64,000 bases of DNA from an uncultured Clostridia bacterium. GTDB lineage: Bacteria > Bacillota > Clostridia > Christensenellales > Borkfalkiaceae. The position numbers and the translations under genes are program-made. The notes under the pieces were generated by a model. That model was not told where the DNA came from. It saw only the letters and a list, made by a program, of their open reading frames with translations, and did no database searches. Below are positions 1 through 8,903 of the stretch, one piece after another. Where the stretch lies: the NCBI GenBank assembly GCA_947628505.1, contig CANRAD010000005.1, forward strand, positions 30,831 through 94,830, in the 5' to 3' direction. Position 1 is the stretch's first letter, and every line of letters starts with the position of its first letter.

Positions 1-706
1 GCATACACTGACAATTTTCGTCCACACCGCCCGCAAGAAGATTTTTAACTTCTTCCACAAGCCCGCGCTCGAACATCTCGTCCACGCGCAAGTCTATCCG
101 CCTGTACAGCTCGTCCCGCGGATAATCTACGGCGACGGCCAGATAATCGTATTTGGGGATAAGCCTGTCGTGCTGGGCGGATTTTTTTATGCCGCTCGCC
201 TCATAAATTTCCAGCGCGCGAATAACCCTCTTCATATCGTTAACATGCAATTTTTCCGCGGTTTCGGCGTCAACTTCCATTAACAGCGCGTAAATATACT
301 CTTTGCCCCTTTCTTCGAGCAAGCGGTTATATTTGTCTCTTATAACTCTATTCGCCCCCGCGTTGCCGTAGGCAAAATCGAAAAGCAGCGAATTTATATA
401 AAATCCCGTGCCGCCGCAGATTATCGGCGTTTTGTTTTGACTTAAAAGCTCCTTCACGATGGGTTCCGCCGCCCTTTCATAGTCGAAAACGCTGAAATTT
501 CCCAAAGGCTCCGCAACGTCTATCATGCGGTGAATTATCCCCTGCATCTCCTTTGCGGTCGGTTTTGCCGTCCCTATATTCAGTCCTTTATATACAAGCT
601 GGGAATCCGCAGAAATAATCTCCGTTTTCAAATATTCAGCGCAGTTTATCGCAAGCGAAGTTTTGCCTGAGGCAGTCGGACCGCATATCACAAGGACTTT
701 ATGCAT
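1..706 (-). CDS. miaA: tRNA dimethylallyltransferase MiaA, 3' end cut by window edge
   Basis: Transfers a dimethylallyl group to N6 of A37 in tRNAs reading UNN codons, making the substrate of MiaB, which heads the same operon. The frame is missing from the ORF track because its stop lies left of base 1. I translated it from the ATG at 706. It begins MHKVLVICGPTASGKTSLAI, with the P-loop GPTASGKT at residues 9-16, then the family-typical segments SADSQLVYKG and NIGTAKPT, and later CGGTGFYI. About 235 of the usual roughly 310 residues are visible. The start lies 3 nt after the mutL stop, so translation is probably coupled. Identity is secure; completeness at the C-terminus cannot be judged. Confidence 0.93.
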   Translation of the reverse strand, partial: MHKVLVICGPTASGKTSLAINCAEYLKTEIISADSQLVYKGLNIGTAKPTAKEMQGIIHRMIDVAEPLGNFSVFDYERAAEPIVKELLSQNKTPIICGGTGFYINSLLFDFAYGNAGANRVIRDKYNRLLEERGKEYIYALLMEVDAETAEKLHVNDMKRVIRALEIYEASGIKKSAQHDRLIPKYDYLAVAVDYPRDELYRRIDLRVDEMFERGLVEEVKNLLAGGVDENCQCM

Positions 707-709
707 AAT

Positions 710-2683
710 TCAGACAATCCTCTTGAACAATTTTTCGATTTCGCGCTTAGAAAAAGTTACGCAAACCGGTCTGCCGTGCGGACATTTTAAATTTACGTTG
801 CCTTCCATCATCTTAAACAGCGCGTCGACTTCGCCGTCGGTAAGCTGCATTCCGCCCTTTACCGCGTGTTTGCACGCAGTCATTGCAAGTTTGTCTTTGA
901 ACAAATCTTCGATTTTAATATCTTTGAAATCGCTGATGGAAGCAAGAACGTCTTCGAAGAAATCTTTGATATTGAGATTGCATAAATCTGCCGGTATTTC
1001 GCACACTCTGAACGCATTGGCTCCGAATTGCTCTATTAAAAAGCCGAAATCGTTTAAAATGTTTATATTCTTTAAAATAAATTGCGTTTCTTCCGCATTC
1101 GTATCGATAACATACGGAAACATAACCGGCTGACGGTTCACCGTGCGCTCAGATAGCCGTTTTTTAAGTCTGTCGAAAATAAGTCGCTCATGAGCCGCGT
1201 GTTGGTCGATAATATAAACGACGTTTCTGTATTCGTAAATTAAATAGGTATTGAACAAACTGCCGCGATAAATGCAGGTTTCATAGTCTATTTCTTGTTG
1301 TTTGCGCTCTATAATACGTTTTTCCAATTCGCTTGATTCTTCAATCGTAAACTTGGAAAGCGAATTATCGGAAACCGTTGCGTCTTCGCCGGACAAACTG
1401 CCGTAACATTTCGTGCTGTAATGATAGAACTCATTAAACGACATATCGGTTTCCGGATTGAAAAATTTTTCGGGTTCTCCGCTCTTTTTATTAACCGGAA
1501 TCTCAGGAACACTCTTAGGCGGCGTCTTTAACCCGTTTTCGGGCGCCGAATACGACTTTTCCGGCATATACTTGTCGATAAGCGATTGCCTTTTTTCATA
1601 TTCACGGTAGGAATAGACTTTATTTTTTTCGGTTTTATCGCCCATTAACGACTGTATTTCGGGTATTCTGCCGCTATTCACAACGTAATTTTCCGCGTTC
1701 GCAGTGCCATCCAATACAGAAGAAACGACTTTGAAAATAATTCCGAAAATCATTCTGTTATCGACAAACCGCACGTCGGCTTTGTTGGGATGCACGTTGA
1801 CGTCCAAAATGTCGCTCGGGACGTCTATATTAAGGATATAGAAGGGAAATTGCCTTTTCATGGCATAGCTTGCGTAAGCGTTGGAAATTGCCGTCGCAAC
1901 GGTATTGTTTATAACATACCTGCCGTTTATAAAAGCGCTTTGATAACTTTTATTGGATTTGAAAAAATTCTGGTTTCCGATATAGCCGTAAATTTTTATA
2001 TTGTCTTTTTCGGCGTTTATTTTAATGCACTCCGAAAGAGTTTTGGCGCCGTAAACCTGAGCTATTGCCTCTTCCAGACCGCCGCCGAACGATTGCAATA
2101 TCGGTTTCCCGTCGGCGTAATATTTAAAGCGTATGTTTGGTCTGCTCAAAATGTATTTTGAAACGAACGACGTGATATCGGCTTCTTCTTTTTTGTCCTG
2201 TTTTAAAAATTTTTCGCGCGCCGGAGTGTTGTAAAAAAGTTCACGAACGCAAATGACGGTTCCGATAAGCGAAGCCGCCGGTTCAATCTGTCCGAGTTTG
2301 CCTCCTTCACAGCTCAATTTATATGCTTGATTCCCCGCTGTCGCGGAAATTATTTCGACTTTCGCAACCGCAGAAATACTCGCAAGCGCCTCGCCGCGGA
2401 AACCGAGCGTCGAAATATTGTCAAGGTCAGCCACATCGGCGACTTTACTCGTCGCATGAGGCAAAAACGCCGCTTTCAAATCGTCTTTTTCGATTCCGCT
2501 ACCGTTATCGATAACTTTAATTAAATCTTTCCCGCCGCGCTCGATATAAATCTCGATTTCGGTAGCTCCCGCGTCGATACTGTTTTCCACAAGTTCCTTG
2601 ACCGCGGAATAAGGTCTGTCTACAACCTCGCCCGCCGCAATGCGGTTATAAACGCTCTTGGGAAGTATATTAATTTTTCTCAT
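710..2683 (-). CDS. mutL: DNA mismatch repair protein MutL (endonuclease type)
   Basis: Couples MutS mismatch recognition to strand incision. The N-terminal GHKL ATPase shows ENSIDAGA (33-40), DNGSGI (59-64), ATSK (77-80) and LGFRGEAL (93-100). A variable linker of roughly 150 residues follows. The C-terminal domain carries endonuclease motifs: DQHAAHE from residue 493, ACKHAVKGG, CPHGRPV and FSKRE. These mark a nicking MutL as in Bacillus rather than the E. coli type. The last acidic position of the DQHA(X)2E(X)4E motif appears to be Asp instead of Glu, a mild substitution. The 657-residue length is normal. The start overlaps the mutS 3' end by 14 nt. Confidence 0.96.
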   Translation of the reverse strand: MRKINILPKSVYNRIAAGEVVDRPYSAVKELVENSIDAGATEIEIYIERGGKDLIKVIDNGSGIEKDDLKAAFLPHATSKVADVADLDNISTLGFRGEALASISAVAKVEIISATAGNQAYKLSCEGGKLGQIEPAASLIGTVICVRELFYNTPAREKFLKQDKKEEADITSFVSKYILSRPNIRFKYYADGKPILQSFGGGLEEAIAQVYGAKTLSECIKINAEKDNIKIYGYIGNQNFFKSNKSYQSAFINGRYVINNTVATAISNAYASYAMKRQFPFYILNIDVPSDILDVNVHPNKADVRFVDNRMIFGIIFKVVSSVLDGTANAENYVVNSGRIPEIQSLMGDKTEKNKVYSYREYEKRQSLIDKYMPEKSYSAPENGLKTPPKSVPEIPVNKKSGEPEKFFNPETDMSFNEFYHYSTKCYGSLSGEDATVSDNSLSKFTIEESSELEKRIIERKQQEIDYETCIYRGSLFNTYLIYEYRNVVYIIDQHAAHERLIFDRLKKRLSERTVNRQPVMFPYVIDTNAEETQFILKNINILNDFGFLIEQFGANAFRVCEIPADLCNLNIKDFFEDVLASISDFKDIKIEDLFKDKLAMTACKHAVKGGMQLTDGEVDALFKMMEGNVNLKCPHGRPVCVTFSKREIEKLFKRIV

Positions 2684-5246
2684 TCTTTACTTTCTCCGCC
2701 AAATCGCCGAGCAACATAAATGCCTGTATAGGCGATAAATTATTCATGTCTATCTCTGAAATTATTTTTTCCACTTCACTGAGTTCAGGTTCGTCGGCTG
2801 CTTCTTCGGCTTTTTTCGGTCGATATCCTCTTTCAACCGTTTTCAAAAGTTCTTTCGCTCTATCGGTTACTTCCGAAGGCACCCCCGCCAAAGAGGCGAC
2901 TTCTATGCCGAAACTGCGATTTGCGCCGCCGCGCATAATCTTTCTCAGAAAAACTACGCTGCCGTTGATTTCTTTGACGGCAATCTTGTAATTTTTAACG
3001 CCTTCTACTTTATTTTCAAGTTCTGTGAGTTCATGATAATGAGTTGCAAAAAGCGTTTTCGCGCGCACGTTGCGTGTAAGATATTCAATGACCGCCCAAG
3101 CTATACTCAGTCCGTCATATGTGCTCGTTCCGCGCCCGACCTCGTCCAGAATCAACAAACTGTGCCTCGTTGCGTTTCTCATAATCGTAGCGACTTCTAT
3201 CATCTCTACCATAAATGTGCTTTGATTGTTAATCAAGTTGTCGCTTGCGCCTATGCGCGTAAAAATTCTGTCCACTAACGGTATTTTCGCCGACTTGGCC
3301 GGAACAAAACAGCCGAGATGCGCCATATAGACGATAATCGCCGTCTGGCGCATATACGTACTCTTCCCGGCCATGTTCGGGCCCGTTATAATGAGAGTTC
3401 TGCTTTCGTCTTCATCCATATAAAGATCGTTCGGAATAAATCGATCTTTTATCATTGCTTCTACAACCGGATGTCTTCCTTCGCCGATTACCAAAGGCTC
3501 GCCGAAATCCACTATTTCCGGACGGACATATTTATTGGCTTTGGATACTTCGGCCAATGCGACGATGAAATCCAAAAGCCCTATCGCCGCGGCTATCGAT
3601 TTGATTTTTACTATATTTTCGACTAGCACTTCCTTCAATTTTTCATAAAGTTGCACTTCCAATTTAAGCGCTTCTTCCGTGCTCTTTAAAATTTTATCTT
3701 CGAGTTCTTTCAACTCGTCGGTTATATATCTTTCGGCATTTGCGAGAGTCTGCCTGCGCTGATACCCCAGCGGAACTTTATCCTTGAACGATTTGCTTAC
3801 TTCTATATAGTAACCGAACACTCTGTTATAACCGATTTTAAGCGTGCGGATACCCGTCGCGTCGCGTTCCCGGGTTTCCATTTCGATTAAAATTTTGGAA
3901 GTGTTCCTCTCTATGTTCCTGTATTCGTCGAGTTGCTTATTAAAGCCTTCTTTGATATAACCGCCTTCTTTCATATTCCCCGGCAGTTCTTCGGCAATCG
4001 AATTTTTTAAAAGATCCGTGAGTTGCGACATATCCACAAGCTGTCCGGATATATCGTTAATTATATCCGAAGTGAAACCCGTAAGCCTGAATTTGAGTTC
4101 CGGGATTACGGAAAGAGACTGAGCGAGCACTTTGCAATCCTTCGGCATTACGTTGCCGTTGCTTATCTTGCCCGCTATTCTCTCTATATCCTTTATATCC
4201 TTTAAAAGATCTCTTAGCGCAACGCGAACGACCGTTGCGTCCACAAGCTCGGAAACACCGTTTTGTCTGTATAAAATTTCGGATTTATCGCACAAAGGAT
4301 AAATAAGCGCATTGTGTAAAAATCTCGAACCCATGCCGGTTACTGTCTTGTCCAACAGCCAATAAAGCGAACCGTGTTTGCCGCCGTTATTTAGGTTCCT
4401 GAAAATTTCGAGATTTCTTACGGCAGAGCTGTCAAGTTGCAGAAAATTCTCATTGGAAATAAATTTGATTTCACTGATATTTCTGAGCCCGTGCATCTGC
4501 GTTTCTTTCAGATATTCCAAAAGCGCTCCGCATGCCGATATGGCAAATTTTCTTTCGGATATGGAAAACGCTGAAAGCGAATTGACGTGCAATTGTTCCA
4601 AAAGATTTCTTTCCGCCGCAGAATAACCGAACGCCCATTCCGGATAGTTGGAAAAACGGGGCAAAATTCCTCTGGAAACTTCGGGTATATCTTTTGAAGC
4701 AAGCAACATTTCGTTATTGCAGATTATCTCTTTGACGTCAAGATTGAGCAATTCCGTAACGCATTTATTGAGAGCTTCGTGTCCGAAAAATTCCGACGCG
4801 CAGAAATCGCCCGTCGTTATATCCGCCCACGCAATCGCCAAACCTTCGGCATTTTTATAAACGCTGCATATGAAATTATTCGTCTTTTCGTCAAGCCCGT
4901 CGTCAGACGTCAAAGTTCCCGCCGTAACTACGCGCACCACACCTCGGTCTACCATTCCTTTGGCTTGCGAAGGATCTTCGAGTTGTTCGCATATGGCCAC
5001 TTTGTAACCCGCCGCAACCAGCTTCGAAATATATCCGCCGACGGCGTGATATGGAACGCCGCACATGGGCGCGCGCTCTTCGAGCCCGCAGTCTTTGCCC
5101 GTCAAAGTCAAATCGAGAATTTCGGAAGCTGTAACCGCGTCGTCGAAGAACATCTCGTAAAAATCTCCGAGACGATAAAATATAAGGCAGTCCTTATACT
5201 TTTCTTTAACCGACACCCAATGTTGCATCATTTGTGTAAGCGCCAT
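2670..5246 (-). CDS. mutS: DNA mismatch repair protein MutS
   Basis: Recognises mismatches and small loops and recruits MutL. The N-terminal mismatch-binding domain holds the Phe-x-Glu motif in GDFYEMFFDDA (about residues 27-37). Connector, lever and clamp regions follow. The ABC-type ATPase has Walker A GPNMAGKST near residue 622 and Walker B LLILDEVGRGTS near residue 700. The 858-residue length matches bacterial MutS1. It starts 3 nt after the miaB stop and overlaps mutL, so it is the second gene of the miaB-mutS-mutL-miaA operon. Nothing looks broken. Confidence 0.97.
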   Translation of the reverse strand: MALTQMMQHWVSVKEKYKDCLIFYRLGDFYEMFFDDAVTASEILDLTLTGKDCGLEERAPMCGVPYHAVGGYISKLVAAGYKVAICEQLEDPSQAKGMVDRGVVRVVTAGTLTSDDGLDEKTNNFICSVYKNAEGLAIAWADITTGDFCASEFFGHEALNKCVTELLNLDVKEIICNNEMLLASKDIPEVSRGILPRFSNYPEWAFGYSAAERNLLEQLHVNSLSAFSISERKFAISACGALLEYLKETQMHGLRNISEIKFISNENFLQLDSSAVRNLEIFRNLNNGGKHGSLYWLLDKTVTGMGSRFLHNALIYPLCDKSEILYRQNGVSELVDATVVRVALRDLLKDIKDIERIAGKISNGNVMPKDCKVLAQSLSVIPELKFRLTGFTSDIINDISGQLVDMSQLTDLLKNSIAEELPGNMKEGGYIKEGFNKQLDEYRNIERNTSKILIEMETRERDATGIRTLKIGYNRVFGYYIEVSKSFKDKVPLGYQRRQTLANAERYITDELKELEDKILKSTEEALKLEVQLYEKLKEVLVENIVKIKSIAAAIGLLDFIVALAEVSKANKYVRPEIVDFGEPLVIGEGRHPVVEAMIKDRFIPNDLYMDEDESRTLIITGPNMAGKSTYMRQTAIIVYMAHLGCFVPAKSAKIPLVDRIFTRIGASDNLINNQSTFMVEMIEVATIMRNATRHSLLILDEVGRGTSTYDGLSIAWAVIEYLTRNVRAKTLFATHYHELTELENKVEGVKNYKIAVKEINGSVVFLRKIMRGGANRSFGIEVASLAGVPSEVTDRAKELLKTVERGYRPKKAEEAADEPELSEVEKIISEIDMNNLSPIQAFMLLGDLAEKVKNEKN

Positions 5247-5249
5247 AAT

Positions 5250-6563
5250 TTATTCCTCTATATCACCGTATAGCGATATGCCGTTCGCCTCGGTGATTTT
5301 TACATTGACAAATTCTCCGAGCAAATCCCTATTGCCCTTAAAATACGCCATTCTTCCGTATTCGTCTCTGCCCAAATACAAATCTTTTTTGACGTCATAA
5401 TCTTCGCAAAGTATTTCGACGGTCTTGCCGACATACTTCGCCGACTGAACGCGTGTTTGCAAATTGACAAGATCTATCAGTTCGGTTATTCTCCGTTTGC
5501 ATGTAACTTCGTCGACCTGATCGGGCATTTCGGCCGCGGCTGTGCCCGTTCTCTTTGAATAGACAAAAGTAAACGCAGACGAAAAATTCACTTTTTTTAC
5601 GAGCTCGACCGTTTTTTCGAAATCCGCGTCGGTCTCTCCGGGAAACCCGACTATTATATCAGTGCTCAACGCGCAATCGGGGACATGTTTTTTCAGTATT
5701 TCAACTTTTTTCAAATAGTCTTCCGCCGTATATTTTCTGTTCATAGCTTTCAGAACAGCGTCCGAACCGCTTTGAACGGGCAGATGTACGCAATTGCATA
5801 TTTTCGGATTTTCGGCAATGACTTCGGCAAGTTCCTCCGAAAAATCCTTGGGATGGCTTGTCATAAATCTGAGTCTGAATTTGCCTTTTATTTCGGCGAT
5901 TTCTTTTAAGAGTTGCGGGAAAGACAAATCGTCGGAACCGTTCGCATAAGAATTCACGTTCTGACCGAGGAGAGTTATCTCTTTATATCCGGCGTCGATC
6001 AGCGCTTTTGCCTCGTTTATGACGTCCGATGAACGACGGCTCCTTTCACGACCTCTGACATACGGAACTATGCAATAACTGCAAAAATTGTTGCAGCCGT
6101 AAGTTATATTTATCCATGCGTTGGGATAACTTGTCCTAAACGGCTCTATATCTTCGCAGATCTCGCCGTCTTTCTCTTCGATATCGATTACAACTTTTTT
6201 TTGCGTTTGCTTTTTTAATATGTATTCTTTGAGTTTTACGAGATTATGTGTACCGAAAATAATGTCAACATACGAAAATTTTTTGTGTAATTCTTCCGCT
6301 TTGCCTTTTTGCTGCGTCAAACAACCGCCGACAGCTATAAGCATATCTTTACGCGCGGCTTTAAGTTTTTTGAGCATTCCGATATTGCCATAAGCGTGAT
6401 TTTCGGCATTTTCGCGTATACAGCAAGTATTAAAAACGACTATGTCGGCGTCTTCCATTCTTTCCGTGCTCTCGTAACCGAGTTCCGAAAGAATTCCGGC
6501 TATTTTCTCGGATTCATGCACGTTCATCTGACAGCCGTAAGTTACAATATGGTAGTGTTTCAT
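5250..6563 (-). CDS. miaB: tRNA-2-methylthio-N6-dimethylallyladenosine synthase MiaB
   Basis: Radical-SAM methylthiotransferase that converts i6A37 to ms2i6A37, acting after MiaA. The N-terminal UPF0004 domain supplies three cluster cysteines in TYGCQMN (Cys11), NTCCIRENA (about 47) and GGCLTQQ (81). The radical-SAM CxxxCxxC is in YGCNNFCSYC (157, 161, 164). A C-terminal TRAM-like segment ends at residue 437. RimO at 32.4-33.8 kb is a paralogue, but this copy is closer to MiaB and sits in one operon with miaA. The start ATG has AAGGA 7 nt upstream. The promoter with a symmetric element lies just upstream. Confidence 0.96.
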   Translation of the reverse strand: MKHYHIVTYGCQMNVHESEKIAGILSELGYESTERMEDADIVVFNTCCIRENAENHAYGNIGMLKKLKAARKDMLIAVGGCLTQQKGKAEELHKKFSYVDIIFGTHNLVKLKEYILKKQTQKKVVIDIEEKDGEICEDIEPFRTSYPNAWINITYGCNNFCSYCIVPYVRGRERSRRSSDVINEAKALIDAGYKEITLLGQNVNSYANGSDDLSFPQLLKEIAEIKGKFRLRFMTSHPKDFSEELAEVIAENPKICNCVHLPVQSGSDAVLKAMNRKYTAEDYLKKVEILKKHVPDCALSTDIIVGFPGETDADFEKTVELVKKVNFSSAFTFVYSKRTGTAAAEMPDQVDEVTCKRRITELIDLVNLQTRVQSAKYVGKTVEILCEDYDVKKDLYLGRDEYGRMAYFKGNRDLLGEFVNVKITEANGISLYGDIEE

Positions 6564-6575
6564 CTATAAATCCTT

Positions 6576-6615
6576 CCCATAAAACAATTATATAATTTTA
6601 TGGGATTTTTTTCAA
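6576..6615 (-). promoter_or_regulatory. Promoter of miaB-mutS-mutL-miaA with a 9-bp inverted repeat around the -10
   Basis: On the minus strand TTGAAA (6610-6615) and TATAAT (6587-6592) are 17 nt apart. The -10 box lies in the 11-nt gap between the perfect arms CCCATAAAA (6576-6584) and TTTTATGGG (6596-6604). This is a promoter by consensus. The repeat could be an operator or a hairpin at the transcript start. Confidence 0.65.
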
Positions 6616-6657
6616 ACAAATTGCAACAAATATTTAAATTTATAAATACTATTTATA

Positions 6658-8874
6658 ATGATTAAATTTATTAAAATTACGCTGATTGTTTTAATAAGCC
6701 TGCTTATATCCGTTTTTGCGCTTTGGATAAGTTTTACGGTAGCCACAAGAGAAGTTTATCTCGACGCCGATAAGTTGATAAAATCGGAAGAAACAATAAC
6801 TTTTTACGATGATTTCGGCAATGAAATAACCTCGGCTTCATTAAAAAGAAAAGCAAAAAGCGTTGAATTGAAAAAACTCGATAAAAACACGATTAACGCC
6901 TTTATCGCTTCGGAGGATAAGTCATTTTACGACCATAAAGGGTTAAATTACAAGAGAATGCTCAAAGCGCTGTACAAAAACATCGTGTCGGGCTCGTTTA
7001 AAGAAGGCGCCTCGACAATAAGCCAACAGCTCATTAAAAATACGCACCTTACGGGCGACAAAACCATTCGGAGAAAATTAAAGGAAATACGCCTTACTAA
7101 ACAGCTTGAAAAAAAATACGGCAAAGACGAAATACTCGAAATGTATTTGAACACGATTTATTTCGGGCATAACTGCTACGGGCTCGAGAGCGCCGCAGAA
7201 TTTTATTTTGACAAAAATGCGGAAGACTTGAACGTCGAAGAAAGCGCAACCCTGGCCGGTCTGCTGATTTCGCCTAATAACTTTTCTCCCTTCAAACATC
7301 CCGATAAATGCTTAAAGCGCAGAAATATTGTTTTGAAAGCAATGAAAGATTGCGCTTTTCTTTCACAAAAAGATTACGAAACAGCTTTAAAATCACCCAT
7401 ACAAGTTGCCGAGCCCTCGTCGCACTCCGACAACTCCGGCTATCTTTCGGCCGTATTTGACGAATTGGATGAAAAGGATATAAATTTCTACTCTCTGAGC
7501 GAAGGCTGCAAAATTTATACTTATCTGCAACCGGAACTGCAAAAAACAGTTGAAAATATAGAAAATCAATGCGACGGCGCTTATATAATAACCTCAAAGA
7601 ACGGCGGCGTTAACGCGTTCAAAAGCAGTATCGGAAATTCAAAAAGACAACCCGGTTCAACGGTAAAACCCATTTTGGTATATGGGCCCGCGATTGAAGA
7701 GAAAATCCTATACCCCTTTACGCAAATCGACGACGCAAAAACCGATTACAACGGCTATTGCCCAGAAAACAACGATAAAAAATTTCACGGCAAAGTTACG
7801 ATTTCGGAATGCATAAAGAAAAGCTATAACATCCCGGCGGTTAAAACGCTTAACTCTCTTACGTTGGATAAATGCGAAAAATACGCAAATTCATTGAATT
7901 TGCACATTGCCGACGAGGATAAAAATCTTGCTCTTGCCTTGGGCGGAATGAAATACGGACTTAATTTAAAAGAATTGACGGATTGCTATTCGGTTTTTAA
8001 CAATAACGGCTATTTCTCCCCATCCTCCTTTATTAAGAAAATAACAAAAAACAACGGAGACGTCATCTATGAAAATACGCGAAAAGGCAAAAAAGTATTT
8101 TCAAGCGGAACATGTTCATTGATGAACGAAATGCTTATCGAAACCGCAAAAACCGGCACGGCGAGAAAACTTAACGAATTCGATTACGACGTGGCCTGTA
8201 AAACGGGCACTTGCGGCAATGAATCGGGAAATACAGACGCTTACGCCATAAGCTACACCTCAGAGCACGCAATAGGCGTTTGGCAAGGCGACAAAAACAA
8301 TAAACGTCTCAAAGTTACAGGCGGCAACGAATGTTGCGATTGCATTAAAACGATATTAAAAACGCTCTACCGTAATTCTGTGCCGAAAAAATTGGACACG
8401 GAAAGCGGAACGAAAACTGTCGGCATAGATTTAAACGACTATGAAAACGGCAAAATTATCCTCGCGGACGAGATTTCTCCTATCGCCAACGTAAAATACG
8501 TCAAAGTTTCCGATGGCGCAGTGCCGAAAGAAGTCTCCGAAAAATTTTCCCGTCCCGTCATATCAAAGCCGGAAATTTCGGTTGAAAACGACCGTGTTAA
8601 ACTGCATTTATGTCAGACAGAGTACTATTCATATATAATAAATCGCGCAACAAACGGCAAAAAAACGGTAATTTATGACGGCAAATGGCCCGACACCTTT
8701 ATTGATAAACCTACGAACGGAAACTATGTATACAGCGTACAACCCTATTATTCCTACGGAAAAGAAAAACATTTCGGCGAAGAAATATTTTTGCCGCCGG
8801 TATTTATCGGCGGAAGCGGTTCACTGCAAAACGACCTTCCGGATATAATTCATAAAGATTGGCTCAATTTATAA
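6658..8874 (+). CDS. Class A penicillin-binding protein (glycosyltransferase-transpeptidase)
   Basis: Polymerises and cross-links peptidoglycan at the outer membrane face. One N-terminal transmembrane helix (about residues 5-28) anchors it. The GT51 domain has catalytic Glu86 in EDKSFYDHKG, then STISQQLIKN and RRKLKE. The transpeptidase domain has SxxK at Ser334-Lys337 (GSTVK), SxN at 389-391 (SYN) and KTG at 515-517. The last ~130 residues look like a fibronectin-type fold. At 738 residues it is a compact PBP1-like enzyme. No Shine-Dalgarno precedes the ATG; the leader is AT-only. It is a single-gene unit, divergent from miaB and closed by a terminator shared with the thiI operon. Confidence 0.93.
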   Translation: MIKFIKITLIVLISLLISVFALWISFTVATREVYLDADKLIKSEETITFYDDFGNEITSASLKRKAKSVELKKLDKNTINAFIASEDKSFYDHKGLNYKRMLKALYKNIVSGSFKEGASTISQQLIKNTHLTGDKTIRRKLKEIRLTKQLEKKYGKDEILEMYLNTIYFGHNCYGLESAAEFYFDKNAEDLNVEESATLAGLLISPNNFSPFKHPDKCLKRRNIVLKAMKDCAFLSQKDYETALKSPIQVAEPSSHSDNSGYLSAVFDELDEKDINFYSLSEGCKIYTYLQPELQKTVENIENQCDGAYIITSKNGGVNAFKSSIGNSKRQPGSTVKPILVYGPAIEEKILYPFTQIDDAKTDYNGYCPENNDKKFHGKVTISECIKKSYNIPAVKTLNSLTLDKCEKYANSLNLHIADEDKNLALALGGMKYGLNLKELTDCYSVFNNNGYFSPSSFIKKITKNNGDVIYENTRKGKKVFSSGTCSLMNEMLIETAKTGTARKLNEFDYDVACKTGTCGNESGNTDAYAISYTSEHAIGVWQGDKNNKRLKVTGGNECCDCIKTILKTLYRNSVPKKLDTESGTKTVGIDLNDYENGKIILADEISPIANVKYVKVSDGAVPKEVSEKFSRPVISKPEISVENDRVKLHLCQTEYYSYIINRATNGKKTVIYDGKWPDTFIDKPTNGNYVYSVQPYYSYGKEKHFGEEIFLPPVFIGGSGSLQNDLPDIIHKDWLNL

Positions 8875-8902
8875 AAAAAGCGCTTTCAATGCGCTTTTTT
8901 TT
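8875..8902. terminator. Bidirectional intrinsic terminator between the PBP gene and thiI
   Basis: AAAAAAGCGC, a 7-nt loop, then GCGCTTTTTT. It lies between convergent stop codons, so it can end both the plus-strand PBP transcript and the long arginine-thiI operon. Confidence 0.85.
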
Positions 8903-8903
8903 C

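Noticed and set aside
1309-1512. Frameshifted or duplicated fragments within mutL
   Set aside because: Alternative-frame ORFs only; mutL itself is continuous with all motifs.
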